A DNA stretch of 6,260 nt from Micrococcales bacterium (GTDB lineage: Bacteria; Actinomycetota; Actinomycetes; Actinomycetales; Dermatophilaceae), in assembly GCA_003157445.1 (NCBI GenBank), contig PMJN01000355.1:1-6260 (forward strand), written 5' to 3'. The notes beneath the pieces were generated by a model. That model did no database searches, was not told where the DNA came from, and saw only the letters and a program-made list of their open reading frames with translations. Shown here in pieces: positions 1-6,260 of this stretch (position 1 is its first letter; every line of letters starts with the position of its first letter). Both the position numbers and the translations under genes were made by a program.

Positions 1-1
1 G

Positions 2-352
2 CTGGCGTCGTTCACGGTCGAGCCGGGCGATACCGAGCTGGAGCTTCGGGTCACCCAGCATCCACCGCAGGACATGCACAAGGTTATCGCGGCGGCCCTG
101 GGACTGGACTCCATCCGCGTGCTCACCCCGGTCCAGAATGTCCATTCCGCAGAGCGCGAGCAGTGGGATGACGGTTGCAACGTGCTCACGATCAGTCCGG
201 GCCTGGTGATCGCATACGAGCGTAACGTCACCAGCAACACCCACCTACGCAAGAACGGGGTCGAGGTGGTGACCGTGGCAGGTAGCGAGCTGGGGCGGGG
301 CCGCGGAGGCCCCCGCTGCATGACGTGTCCAATCGAGCGGGAGGCTACCTAG
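2..352 (+). CDS. arcA: Arginine deiminase, C-terminal 116 residues (5' end outside window)
   Basis: Hydrolyses L-arginine to citrulline and ammonia in the cytoplasm, the first step of the arginine deiminase pathway. The reading frame is open from base 2 to the TAG at 350-352, so the gene starts upstream of the window; an internal ATG at 74 is not the start. Visible family signatures are REQWDDG (residues 52-58 of the fragment), the strand IAYERN (70-75) and the C-terminal [11 protein letters not shown] block (100-110). By comparison with Pseudomonas ADI, the first Cys of CMTC (Cys106, codon 317-319) is the nucleophile and Arg101 corresponds to a substrate-binding Arg. The C-terminus ends eight residues after the CMTC Met-Thr-Cys, as expected for the family, so this end is intact. 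The residue after DDG is Cys where I recall Asn in many homologues. arcB begins one base after the stop, indicating an operon. Most of the catalytic fold, including the His/Asp residues, lies upstream. Confidence 0.95.
   Translation: MASFTVEPGDTELELRVTQHPPQDMHKVIAAALGLDSIRVLTPVQNVHSAEREQWDDGCNVLTISPGLVIAYERNVTSNTHLRKNGVEVVTVAGSELGRGRGGPRCMTCPIEREAT
339..344 (+). promoter_or_regulatory. Ribosome binding site of arcB
   Basis: GGGAGG lies nine bases before the ATG at 354 and inside the last codons of arcA. It is a strong Shine-Dalgarno match with good spacing and supports the chosen arcB start. Confidence 0.75.
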
Positions 353-353
353 C

Positions 354-1355
354 ATGTCGAACAATCTGAGCGGTCGTAACTTCCTCAAGGAGGTCGACTT
401 CACTGCCCTCGAGTGGCTTGAGCTGCTGACGCTGTCTGAGTCGTTGAAGGCGGACAAGGCGGCCGGTCGTGAGCAACAGCACCTCACCGGCAAGAACATC
501 GCGCTCATCTTCGAGAAGACCTCGACCCGCACGCGCTGTGCGTTCGAGGTTGCCGCGCTCGACCAGGGAGCTCATGTCACCTATCTCGACTCCAGCGGCA
601 GCCAGATCGGGCACAAGGAGTCGATGAAGGACACTGCTCGGGTGCTGGGCCGGATGTATGACGGCATTGAGTACCGTGGGTCACGTCAGGAATTGGTGGA
701 GACCCTCGGCGAGTTTGCCGGTGTCCCGGTGTTCAACGGCTTGACCGACCAGTGGCATCCAACCCAGTCGCTGTGCGACATTCTCACCATGCGCGAGTCG
801 TGTCCCAAACCGGTTGCCGAGATCGCCTTTGCGTTCTGCGGTGATGCCGGGAACAACATGGGCAACTCGCTGCTGCTGGCGGGTGCTCTGTCGGGGATGG
901 ACGTTCGTATGGTCGCCCCGCGCGCGCTCTGGAACACCGATGAGGTCATCGCCGCAGCCATGGCGATCGCAGCCAAGACCGGCGCCCGGATCAGCCACAC
1001 CGAGGACGTGGACGAGGGCGTTGCCGGCGTCGACTTCGTCTACACCGACGTCTGGGTCTCGATGGGGGAGCCCAAGGAGAAGTGGGCAGAGCGCATAGAA
1101 CTGTTGCAGGCCTACCAGGTCAACGCGGATCTCATGAAGCGCACCCGCAACCCCGAGGTCCGCTTCATGCACTGCCTGCCCGCTTTTCACGATCGGAACA
1201 CGATCATGGGTGAACAGCTCTTCCAGGCGACCGGGCTAGACGCGCTCGAGGTCACCGACGAGGTCTTCGAGTCGCAGGCGTCCATCGTGTTCGACCAGGC
1301 GGAGAACCGGATGCACAGCATCAAGGCCATCCTCGTGGCGACCATGGGCGGCTGA
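354..1355 (+). CDS. arcB: Ornithine carbamoyltransferase, catabolic (ArcB)
   Basis: Transfers the carbamoyl group between ornithine and phosphate. In this operon it probably runs as phosphorolysis of citrulline to ornithine and carbamoyl phosphate. The 333 residues match the usual OTCase length. The carbamoyl-phosphate-binding N-terminal domain carries STRTR (57-61) and HPTQ (135-138). The ornithine-binding domain carries DVWVSMG (232-238) and the catalytic HCLPAFHD (273-280, Cys275). All key motifs are intact. The ATG at 354 is preceded by GGGAGG and sits one base after the arcA stop, so the two are surely co-transcribed; arcC follows after 30 bases. The assignment to the catabolic rather than the biosynthetic (argF) role rests on the flanking arcA and arcC, not on a residue signature. 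No frameshift or composition shift is seen. Confidence 0.97.
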   Translation: MSNNLSGRNFLKEVDFTALEWLELLTLSESLKADKAAGREQQHLTGKNIALIFEKTSTRTRCAFEVAALDQGAHVTYLDSSGSQIGHKESMKDTARVLGRMYDGIEYRGSRQELVETLGEFAGVPVFNGLTDQWHPTQSLCDILTMRESCPKPVAEIAFAFCGDAGNNMGNSLLLAGALSGMDVRMVAPRALWNTDEVIAAAMAIAAKTGARISHTEDVDEGVAGVDFVYTDVWVSMGEPKEKWAERIELLQAYQVNADLMKRTRNPEVRFMHCLPAFHDRNTIMGEQLFQATGLDALEVTDEVFESQASIVFDQAENRMHSIKAILVATMGG

Positions 1356-1385
1356 GAACTTTGTGCTCCTTCCGGCAGGCCTGAT

Positions 1386-2327
1386 ATGCGCATCGTGGTC
1401 GCACTCGGAGGCAACGCCTTGCTCAAACGTGGGCAGCGCCCGGACGCCGCCAACCAGATTGCCAACGTCGCGATGGCAGTGGAGGCCCTGGCACCCCTGG
1501 CTCGCGAGCACGAGCTCGTGGTCACGCACGGGAACGGCCCCCAGATCGGCGTGCTCGCAGTGGAGAGCTCATCGGACCCGAGGCTGTCCCGGCCCTATCC
1601 CTTGGACGTGCTCGGGGCGCAGACGCAGGGGATGATCGGCTACTGGCTCCTGCAGGCCTTCCAGAACGCGTTGCCGGGGCGCCAGGTCGCGAGCATGTTG
1701 AACCAGACTCTCGTCCTTGCCCACGATCAGGCGCTCGACAAGCCGACCAAGTTCGTTGGCGAGGTCTATGAGGAGCAAGAGTCCCTCCGGCTTGCCGAAG
1801 AGCGGGGCTGGACAGTTCGCCAGGACGGGAACGGCTGGCGCCGGGTTGTCGGGTCGCCTAAACCTCAGCGCGTTGTCGAGACCAGGATGATCCGGTTGCT
1901 GCTTCGTAGCGGTGCGGTGGTCGTCTGCGCGGGCGGCGGGGGTGTGCCGGTGGTGCGCGACGAGCGTGGCAAGCTGCGCGGTCTGGAGGCGGTGATCGAC
2001 AAGGACCTCACCGCCGCGGTGCTCGCCGAGGCCCTGGAGGCAGACGTGCTGATGGTGCTGACCGACGTGCCGAACGTCGTGCGGAACTTCGGCACGCCGC
2101 AGGCGGAGCCGATCACGCGGATCACGCCGGGCGCGCTGCGTCGGGAGACCTTCCCGGCCGGGTCGATGGGTCCCAAGGTCGATGCGGTGTGCCGGTTCGT
2201 CGAGCTGACCGGGGACATGGCTGCGATCGGTCGGCTGACGGACGCGGAGGCGATCATGGCTGGGGATGCCGGGACCATCATTACCCCAGGTGGCAACTAT
2301 GGCGGCCCCGAGGACCTTGTGAGCTGA
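1386..2327 (+). CDS. arcC: Carbamate kinase
   Basis: Transfers phosphate from carbamoyl phosphate to ADP, giving ATP plus carbamate, which breaks down to CO2 and ammonia. It is the energy-yielding step of the arginine deiminase pathway and is cytosolic. The 313 residues match the family length for an amino acid kinase fold. Visible motifs are LGGNAL (7-12), HGNGPQ (48-53), CAGGGGVPV (181-189), IDKDLTA (204-210), LTDVPNV (225-231) and GSMGPKV (259-265), followed by GTIITP near the C-terminus. All are characteristic of carbamate kinase. The ATG at 1386 is the natural start because MRIVVALGGNAL begins exactly as family members do. A weak Shine-Dalgarno (GGCAGG, 1374-1379) lies six bases upstream. 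The stop TGA (2325-2327) shares its last base with the ATG of the next gene. A long antisense frame overlaps the gene but is a high-GC shadow. Confidence 0.97.
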   Translation: MRIVVALGGNALLKRGQRPDAANQIANVAMAVEALAPLAREHELVVTHGNGPQIGVLAVESSSDPRLSRPYPLDVLGAQTQGMIGYWLLQAFQNALPGRQVASMLNQTLVLAHDQALDKPTKFVGEVYEEQESLRLAEERGWTVRQDGNGWRRVVGSPKPQRVVETRMIRLLLRSGAVVVCAGGGGVPVVRDERGKLRGLEAVIDKDLTAAVLAEALEADVLMVLTDVPNVVRNFGTPQAEPITRITPGALRRETFPAGSMGPKVDAVCRFVELTGDMAAIGRLTDAEAIMAGDAGTIITPGGNYGGPEDLVS

Positions 2328-3091
2328 TGATGGCGCAGCGGTCATCGGATGTGGTGGGCTCAGGCAACCAGGGATCAGCAAGACGTATTGAGGTTGATCC
2401 CGAGCGAATCGTGAAATGGGTCAACGGTTTCGTGCAGCGTCATGGCGTGTTGCGCAGCAGTGCCGGCGAGGCGACGTGGTCGTCGGCCCACAGGTCAGTG
2501 GCACTGACTGCGGCCGACGGGGCCACCGCGGTCCTTGAGCCGTTCGCGGCTGGTGGTCACACGGGATCTGGCGGGGCTGTTGAACCCCAATGGTCGGGGC
2601 GCACGAGCGGACCCAGCGGCCTGGGCGAACTGGACGGGCTGGCCGCCTGGGCGTCGCCGCCGGTCGATATTGCCTTGATCCTGGTCCGGCGAGGTGGCTA
2701 TGGCGTGGGTCTGGCCCAAGGCGCGGAGCTCATCTCCCACAAGGTGGGCACCCGCTACGTGCAGTCTCGGACCGCCGCCGGTGGCTGGTCCCAGCACCGT
2801 TTCGCGCGACGCCGTGACAACCAGGCGGATGCACTAGTTGTCAGCGTCGTCGAGCACGCTCGGCGAGTCGTGCTGGCCTCACCCACCAGCGCCCTGGTTG
2901 TCGGCGGTGACAAGACGTTGGTTCGAGACGTCTTGGCCGACCCACGGCTGGCCAGACTCGCGCGGCTCCCGCGAAGGGAACTCTTCGACTTGCCCGATCC
3001 CAAGCTCGTCGTCCTGAAGCAGGCGCTGCGCCGCGGTCGGGCCGTGCGCATCATGTTCTGCGAACCTCACGTGAGCCTCGCCGCGCCATAG
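2327..3091 (+). CDS. acVLRF1-like peptidyl-tRNA hydrolase (VLRF1 release-factor-like domain)
   Basis: The 254-residue protein resembles the actinobacterial VLRF1 group, bacterial relatives of the Vms1/ANKZF1 release-factor-like domain that cleaves peptidyl-tRNA on stalled large ribosomal subunits. The diagnostic stretch is residues 139-167: KVGTRYVQ, then AAGGWSQ (150-156), then RFARRRDNQ. The Gln156 after GGWS is the likely counterpart of the catalytic Gln in the eRF1-type GGQ or Vms1 GSQ loop. The C-terminal half shows VVGGDKTLV (191-199), and LPRRELFDLPDPK (214-226) is family-like. The start is taken at ATG 2327, which overlaps the arcC stop as TGATG; ATG 2330 is an alternative. The same frame stays open upstream to 2189 but would overlap arcC by 139 bases. 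A GAGGA (2310-2314) lies 12 bases upstream, so coupled reinitiation from arcC is likely. No signal peptide or membrane segment is seen. The family call comes from motif memory and was not searched. Confidence 0.82.
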   Translation: MMAQRSSDVVGSGNQGSARRIEVDPERIVKWVNGFVQRHGVLRSSAGEATWSSAHRSVALTAADGATAVLEPFAAGGHTGSGGAVEPQWSGRTSGPSGLGELDGLAAWASPPVDIALILVRRGGYGVGLAQGAELISHKVGTRYVQSRTAAGGWSQHRFARRRDNQADALVVSVVEHARRVVLASPTSALVVGGDKTLVRDVLADPRLARLARLPRRELFDLPDPKLVVLKQALRRGRAVRIMFCEPHVSLAAP

Positions 3092-3166
3092 TCACCTGCG
3101 AGCCAGAGTCGCCCGCGAGCGCGCGGTGCAGCGGACGTATCCGATCTCGCCATCAGCGCTGCGGGG
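3092..3166. terminator. Short convergent spacer, possible bidirectional terminator
   Basis: This 75-bp spacer separates the 3' ends of the acVLRF1 gene (+) and the cDPGS-like gene (-). It contains CCGCG-AGCG-CGCGG (3113-3126), a 5-bp GC stem with a 4-base loop. It also contains GCAGCG (3128-3133) paired with CGCTGC (3157-3162) across a 23-base loop. Neither is followed by a T-run on either strand. A terminator is expected from the convergent arrangement, but the sequence support is weak. Confidence 0.25.
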
Positions 3167-4480
3167 TCAAGTCAGGACCGGCATGAGCGCGTCGAGCAAG
3201 CTCGGCGAGTCAGGCAGCACCTCCAGGTCGTAGCGAACCCGAAGTGCCGGCTTGCGGATCTCGATCACGTGGCGCAGGTCGATGGGCGTGCCGATCACGA
3301 CGACGTCGGCGTCCGCCGCGTCGATAATCTGCTCCATCTCGGCGAGCTGACCCTGGGAGTAACCCATCGCTGGCAGCACCGGGCCGACGTCGTACTTGAG
3401 GAAAGTCGCGGCGATCGTGCCGACCGCCCAAGGCCGTGGGTCGACGATCTCGCTCGCTCCATGTGCTCGGGCCGCCACGACCCCGGCGCCGAACTTCATC
3501 TCGCCATGGGTCAGGGTCGGACCATCCTCGACCACCAAGACGCGCTTTCCGTTGATCGCAGTGGGATCGTCCACGCTCACGCGGCTGTTCGCCTGGATGA
3601 CCATCGCCTCAGGGTTGCTCTGGTGGATCGTTTCCATCACTGCCTCGACCTGTTCGGCCGAGGCCGAGTCCATCTTGTTGATCACGATCACGTCGGCCAT
3701 GCGCAGGTTGACTTCGCCCGGGTAGTAGCCCGTCTCATGACCGGCGCGCAAGGGGTCGGCCACCACGATGTGGATGTCCGGCTTGTAGAAGGGCAGGTCG
3801 TTGTTGCCTCCATCCCACAGCAGCACATCGCACTCCGCCTGCGCCTGCTCGAGGATCTGGCCGTAGTCGACGCCCGCGTAGACGATCGTGCCCGATGTGA
3901 TGTGGGGCTCGTACTCCTCGCGCTCCTCGATCGTGGTGTCGTATCGGTCAAGGTCTTCAAGGCTCGCGTACCGCTGCACCCGCTGAGCCTCGAGGTTCCC
4001 GTACGGCATCGGGTGTCGAACCGCCACGACGCGCTTGCCGGCATTCTTGAGTGTGTCGGCGATCGCTCGCGTCGTCTGGCTCTTACCCGCACCGGTGCGC
4101 ACCGCACAGACGGCGACCACCGGCACGGTCGAGGTCAACATCGTGGCGCGCGCCCCGAGCAGCATGAAGTTCGCGCCGGCGGCCAGCACCTGGCTGGCCT
4201 TGTGCATGACGGTCGCGTGGCTGACGTCTGAGTAGCTGAAGATGACGTCGTCGATCTCCTGCTCCCTGATCAGCGCCGTGAGCATGCTCTCGTCGTGAAT
4301 CGGGATGCCGTCTGGATAGCGCTCGCCTGCCAGACTTGCCGGGTATGTCCGGTCGTCGATGAAAGGGATCTGAGTCGCGGTGAAGGCGACAACCTCGACT
4401 TGGGGATCGTGCCGATAGGCGACGTTGAAGTTGTGGAAGTCACGCCCGGCGGCGCCCATGATGAGAACTCGACGTCGCAT
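3167..4480 (-). CDS. Cyclic 2,3-diphosphoglycerate synthetase-like P-loop protein (COG2403-type GTPase)
   Basis: This is a 437-residue soluble protein. Its N-terminal Rossmann-like domain (about 1-118) begins VLIMGAAGRDFHNFN, a signature I associate with the cyclic 2,3-diphosphoglycerate synthetase-like (COG2403) family. A P-loop domain follows: Walker A RTGAGKSQTT (128-137), an acidic LLWDGGNND segment (220-228) in the Walker B position, and NKMD (268-271), which fits the G4 guanine-specificity motif NKxD. A C-terminal segment with DPRPWAVGTIAATF (347-360) and VVVIGTPIDL (393-402) completes the family pattern. The archaeal relative makes cyclic 2,3-diphosphoglycerate with ATP; the substrate of bacterial members is not established and should not be assumed. 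The ATG (4478-4480) is preceded by AGAGG eight bases upstream. The gene converges on the arginine deiminase operon and diverges from an S66 pseudogene. It appears intact. The family call is from motifs, and the function is open. Confidence 0.85.
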   Translation of the reverse strand: MRRRVLIMGAAGRDFHNFNVAYRHDPQVEVVAFTATQIPFIDDRTYPASLAGERYPDGIPIHDESMLTALIREQEIDDVIFSYSDVSHATVMHKASQVLAAGANFMLLGARATMLTSTVPVVAVCAVRTGAGKSQTTRAIADTLKNAGKRVVAVRHPMPYGNLEAQRVQRYASLEDLDRYDTTIEEREEYEPHITSGTIVYAGVDYGQILEQAQAECDVLLWDGGNNDLPFYKPDIHIVVADPLRAGHETGYYPGEVNLRMADVIVINKMDSASAEQVEAVMETIHQSNPEAMVIQANSRVSVDDPTAINGKRVLVVEDGPTLTHGEMKFGAGVVAARAHGASEIVDPRPWAVGTIAATFLKYDVGPVLPAMGYSQGQLAEMEQIIDAADADVVVIGTPIDLRHVIEIRKPALRVRYDLEVLPDSPSLLDALMPVLT

Positions 4481-4488
4481 CCCTGGAT

Positions 4489-4493
4489 CCTCT
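4489..4493 (-). promoter_or_regulatory. Ribosome binding site of the cDPGS-like gene
   Basis: Read on the minus strand, AGAGG is separated from the ATG at 4480 by eight bases. It is a good Shine-Dalgarno and supports the chosen start of the 437-residue protein. Confidence 0.6.
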
Positions 4494-4517
4494 CGGAGGT
4501 TGATGCACGGAACCTAC

Positions 4518-4532
4518 GGCCGGGCACCGGCC
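4518..4532. repeat. Perfect inverted repeat GGCCGG-GCA-CCGGCC in a divergent spacer
   Basis: A 6-bp perfect inverted repeat with a 3-base centre lies 37 bp upstream of the cDPGS-like start codon, in the 157-bp spacer (4481-4637) between that gene and the divergent S66 pseudogene. Its position suits either an operator or a hairpin in the 5' leader of the minus-strand transcript. The only promoter-like hexamer nearby is TATGTT on the minus strand (4563-4568), with no matching -35 element, so no promoter is called. GC-only palindromes arise easily by chance in such DNA. The rest of the spacer shows nothing I can assign. Confidence 0.35.
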
Positions 4533-4637
4533 TTCGCGCTGAATCTGTCGAGTGCCCCCTCGAACATACTGGCATGAAAGGGTCACATCGGCGCCGTGCG
4601 CGCGGGTGATCTTGCCCCACTGGCTAGGGCGACGGCC

Positions 4638-5121
4638 ATGTTTGTGCGTCCGTCTCTTCTTCGCCCGCCCGTCCTTGCCCCTGGGGCCAAGGTGGCCATT
4701 CTGTCGCCGTCGTGGGCAGGGCCGGGGGTGTTCCCCCACATGCAAGACCTAGGCTTGAAGCGGTTGCGTGAGCACTTGCAGTTGAGCCTGTGGAGTACCC
4801 GACAACCCGCAAGATCGGTGCCACCCCTGCGGAGCGTGCGCCGACATCCATGCGGCCTTCGCTGACCCCGAGATTACCGTGATCATGGCGAGCATCGGCG
4901 GGAGTGACCAGTTCAAAGTGCTCCGCCACTTGGATCCCGTTGTCCTGCAGGCCAATCCGAAAGCCTCCTTCGGCTACAGCGACAACACCAACCTGCTCGT
5001 GTACCTCTGGAACCTCGGGATCATCGGCTTCCACGGGGGATCGACCATAGTGATCGTGATCCCCTACGGCGGGTCTATGACGGTCGACGGGAGCAATCGC
5101 ACCGTCACGGTCACGTACTGA
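4638..5121 (+). pseudogene. Decayed LD-carboxypeptidase (peptidase S66, MccF/LdcA-like)
   Basis: Intact relatives are serine peptidases that cleave L,D-peptide bonds in murein recycling, or detoxify microcin-C-type compounds. Three consecutive frames rebuild the family sequence. From ATG 4638 the frame gives LAPGAKVAILSPSWAGPG and then GLKRLREHLQL. From 4784 the frame gives EPVEYPTTRKIGATPAERA. From 4843 the frame gives DIHAAFADPE, MASIGG and FGYSDNTNLL, ending at TGA 5119-5121. Each shift is explained by one lost base, at about 4783 (TTGGAG to TTGAG) and about 4841 (GCGGCC to GCGCC). The nucleophile Ser of GYSD (codon 4978-4980) remains. After FHGGST the sequence jumps directly to IPYGGSMTVDG, which resembles the extreme C-terminus of MccF-like enzymes. 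Only about 160 residues are encoded, against roughly 340 in the family, so the segment carrying the catalytic Glu and His is missing. It cannot make an active enzyme. An AGGG (4626-4629) lies eight bases before the ATG. Confidence 0.88.
5036..5064. repeat. Inverted repeat at the deletion junction of the S66 pseudogene
   Basis: GGGGATC (5036-5042) and GATCCCC (5058-5064) form a perfect 7-bp inverted repeat with a 15-base loop. It spans the point where the S66 protein jumps from HGGST to IPYGG. It may mark the deletion endpoint or be a chance hairpin. Confidence 0.45.
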
Positions 5122-5137
5122 CAAGGTTGCTTTTGGA

Positions 5138-6260
5138 TCAGGTATCGAGTGCCTGCAGCAGCTGTGGGCCATACTTCTCCAACTTGGCCACCCCGACTCC
5201 GCTGACGGTGCTGAGCTCGTCCAGCGTCGTTGGGATTCGGGTCGCGATCTCGCGCAGCGTCGCGTCGTGGAACACGACATAGGCCGGGACTCCCTGCTCC
5301 TTGGCTTTGGCCGCGCGCCACGTGCGCAGGCTCTCGAAGACAAGAGCGGCGGCGGCGTCAAGATCGGTGGCCGCCGCGACGCCATGCTTTGGCGAGCGTG
5401 CCCGCGTCGTCGGTCGCGGTGCCTCGCGGCGCAGCAGCACGGTGCGTGAGCCGGCCAGCACCGCGGTACTGGCCTCGGTGAGCGCCAGCGTCCCGTACCC
5501 GTCGGAGTCGACCCCGAGCACGCCCTGGGCGAGCACCTGTCGCACCACGGCGCGCCATTCGGAGTCGGACAGCTCGGTGCCGATGCCGAAGACCTGCAGC
5601 GACGCGTGCCCGAGCTGACTCATGCGAGGGGTGGGCTTGCCGAGCAGGATGTCCACTATGTGTCCCGCGCCGTACCGCTGGCCGCGCTCGTGTTCAAGAC
5701 GGGCCACCGCTGAGAGCAGCTTCTGAGCGGCGATCGTGCCATCCCATGTTTGCGGTGGCGCGAGACACGTATCGCAGTTGCCGCACGGTGTGCTGGCCTG
5801 ATGGAAGTAGGCGAGCAGCTGCACGCGCCGGCACTGGACGGTCTCGCACAACGCCAGCATCGCGTCCAGGTTCGCCCCCAGCCGGCGGCGATGGGTTGCG
5901 TCGCCATCGGAGGTGTCGATCATCCGCCGTTGCTGCACGACATCTTGGAGTCCGTAGGCGAGCCACGCTGTGGATGGCAGGCCGTCTCGGCCGGCTCGGC
6001 CGGTTTCCTGGTAGTACCCTTCGACCGACTTGGGCAGGTCCAGGTGCGCCACGAAACGTACGTCGGGCTTGTCGATGCCCATGCCGAACGCGATGGTCGC
6101 CACCATCACCAGGCCGTCCTCACGCAGGAAACGGGCCTGGTTCCAAGCCCTGACACCGGAGTTGAGGCCTGCGTGGTAGGGCAGCGCGGGAATCCCGTGG
6201 TCGACAAGGTATTGCGCGGTCGTCTCGACAGACGCACGCGACAGGCAGTAGACGATGCCC
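5138..6260 (-). CDS. recQ: ATP-dependent DNA helicase RecQ, C-terminal 373 residues (5' end outside window)
   Basis: A 3'-5' superfamily 2 DNA helicase acting in recombination and replication-fork repair. The frame is open from the window edge to the TGA at 5138-5140, so the N-terminal helicase half (Walker A, DEAH box) lies beyond 6260. The visible part starts in RecA-like domain 2 with GIVYCLSR (1-8) and YHAGL (28-32). Motif V follows as [14 protein letters not shown] (55-68) and motif VI as [12 protein letters not shown] (82-93), with its two motif VI arginines. The RecQ zinc-binding cysteines are all present (Cys143, Cys159, Cys162, Cys165; CGNCDTC). The RQC winged-helix region is about 175-275, beginning [12 protein letters not shown], and a C-terminal HRDC domain is about 300-373 after a basic Pro/Arg-rich linker. 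It converges on the S66 pseudogene with only 16 bp between the stop codons. No defect is seen in the visible part. Confidence 0.96.
   Translation of the reverse strand, partial: GIVYCLSRASVETTAQYLVDHGIPALPYHAGLNSGVRAWNQARFLREDGLVMVATIAFGMGIDKPDVRFVAHLDLPKSVEGYYQETGRAGRDGLPSTAWLAYGLQDVVQQRRMIDTSDGDATHRRRLGANLDAMLALCETVQCRRVQLLAYFHQASTPCGNCDTCLAPPQTWDGTIAAQKLLSAVARLEHERGQRYGAGHIVDILLGKPTPRMSQLGHASLQVFGIGTELSDSEWRAVVRQVLAQGVLGVDSDGYGTLALTEASTAVLAGSRTVLLRREAPRPTTRARSPKHGVAAATDLDAAAALVFESLRTWRAAKAKEQGVPAYVVFHDATLREIATRIPTTLDELSTVSGVGVAKLEKYGPQLLQALDT

Noticed and set aside
2189..2326. Upstream extension of the acVLRF1 frame into arcC
   Set aside because: It would add 46 Arg/Gly/Asp-rich residues overlapping arcC out of frame. 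The ATG at the arcC stop is a standard coupled start.
1569..2381. Long minus-strand open frame (270 codons) opposite arcC
   Set aside because: It is antisense to a fully convincing carbamate kinase, rich in His/Arg/Pro as expected for a high-GC shadow frame, and has no recognisable domain.
3092..3166. Small RNA or riboswitch in the convergent spacer
   Set aside because: It is only 75 bp, with two weak stems, no promoter-like elements and no T-runs. At most it is a terminator region.
3269..4231. Plus-strand open frame (320 codons) opposite the cDPGS-like gene
   Set aside because: Its composition is dominated by His, Arg, Asp, Val and Leu from reverse-complemented codons, with no family motif. 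The minus-strand gene has clear P-loop and NKMD motifs.
4560..4572. CATACT / TATGTT hexamers as -10 elements for the divergent genes
   Set aside because: Neither has a -35-like hexamer at 16-18 bp spacing. They overlap on opposite strands and are weak matches to the consensus.
4596..4637. GTG start 14 codons upstream of the S66 remnant
   Set aside because: The ATG at 4638 lies closer to where the family's conserved N-terminal PG..VAILSPS strand begins and has an AGGG at good spacing. The extension adds no recognised sequence.
5746..6153. Plus-strand open frame opposite recQ
   Set aside because: It is antisense to RecQ motifs V/VI and the zinc-binding region and is Arg/Ala/Pro-rich without a domain, so it is a shadow.

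Overview
The window looks like chromosomal DNA from a high-GC Gram-positive bacterium (Actinomycetota). The evidence is strong G/C bias at third codon positions, long antisense shadow frames typical of high-GC genes, and a gene of the actinobacterial VLRF1-type peptidyl-tRNA hydrolase family (acVLRF1). Genus cannot be determined from the sequence alone.

Layout. Positions 2-3091 (+ strand) hold a tight operon for the arginine deiminase pathway: the 3' end of arcA (arginine deiminase), then arcB (catabolic ornithine carbamoyltransferase), arcC (carbamate kinase) and an acVLRF1-like gene whose start codon overlaps the arcC stop. Positions 3167-4480 (- strand), convergent with the operon, encode a 437-residue P-loop protein of the cyclic 2,3-diphosphoglycerate synthetase-like family (COG2403 type). 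Its bacterial role is not established. A 157-bp divergent spacer with a perfect 15-bp inverted repeat separates it from a decayed LD-carboxypeptidase (peptidase family S66, MccF/LdcA-like) gene at 4638-5121 (+). That gene carries two single-base frameshifts and a large internal deletion. Positions 5138-6260 (- strand) hold the C-terminal part of a RecQ DNA helicase whose 5' end lies outside the window.

How the genes work together. ArcA converts arginine to citrulline and ammonia, ArcB phosphorolyses citrulline to ornithine and carbamoyl phosphate, and ArcC uses carbamoyl phosphate to make ATP from ADP. The operon therefore supports fermentative energy generation and ammonia production. No arginine/ornithine antiporter (arcD) or regulator lies in the visible part. 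The two less expected members of the neighbourhood are the translationally coupled acVLRF1 (ribosome rescue or peptidyl-tRNA release by family) and the convergent cDPGS-like GTPase. The S66 remnant and recQ look unrelated to arginine catabolism. There is no sign of mobile elements, CRISPR arrays, tRNA or rRNA. No gene-free stretch exceeds 160 bp.
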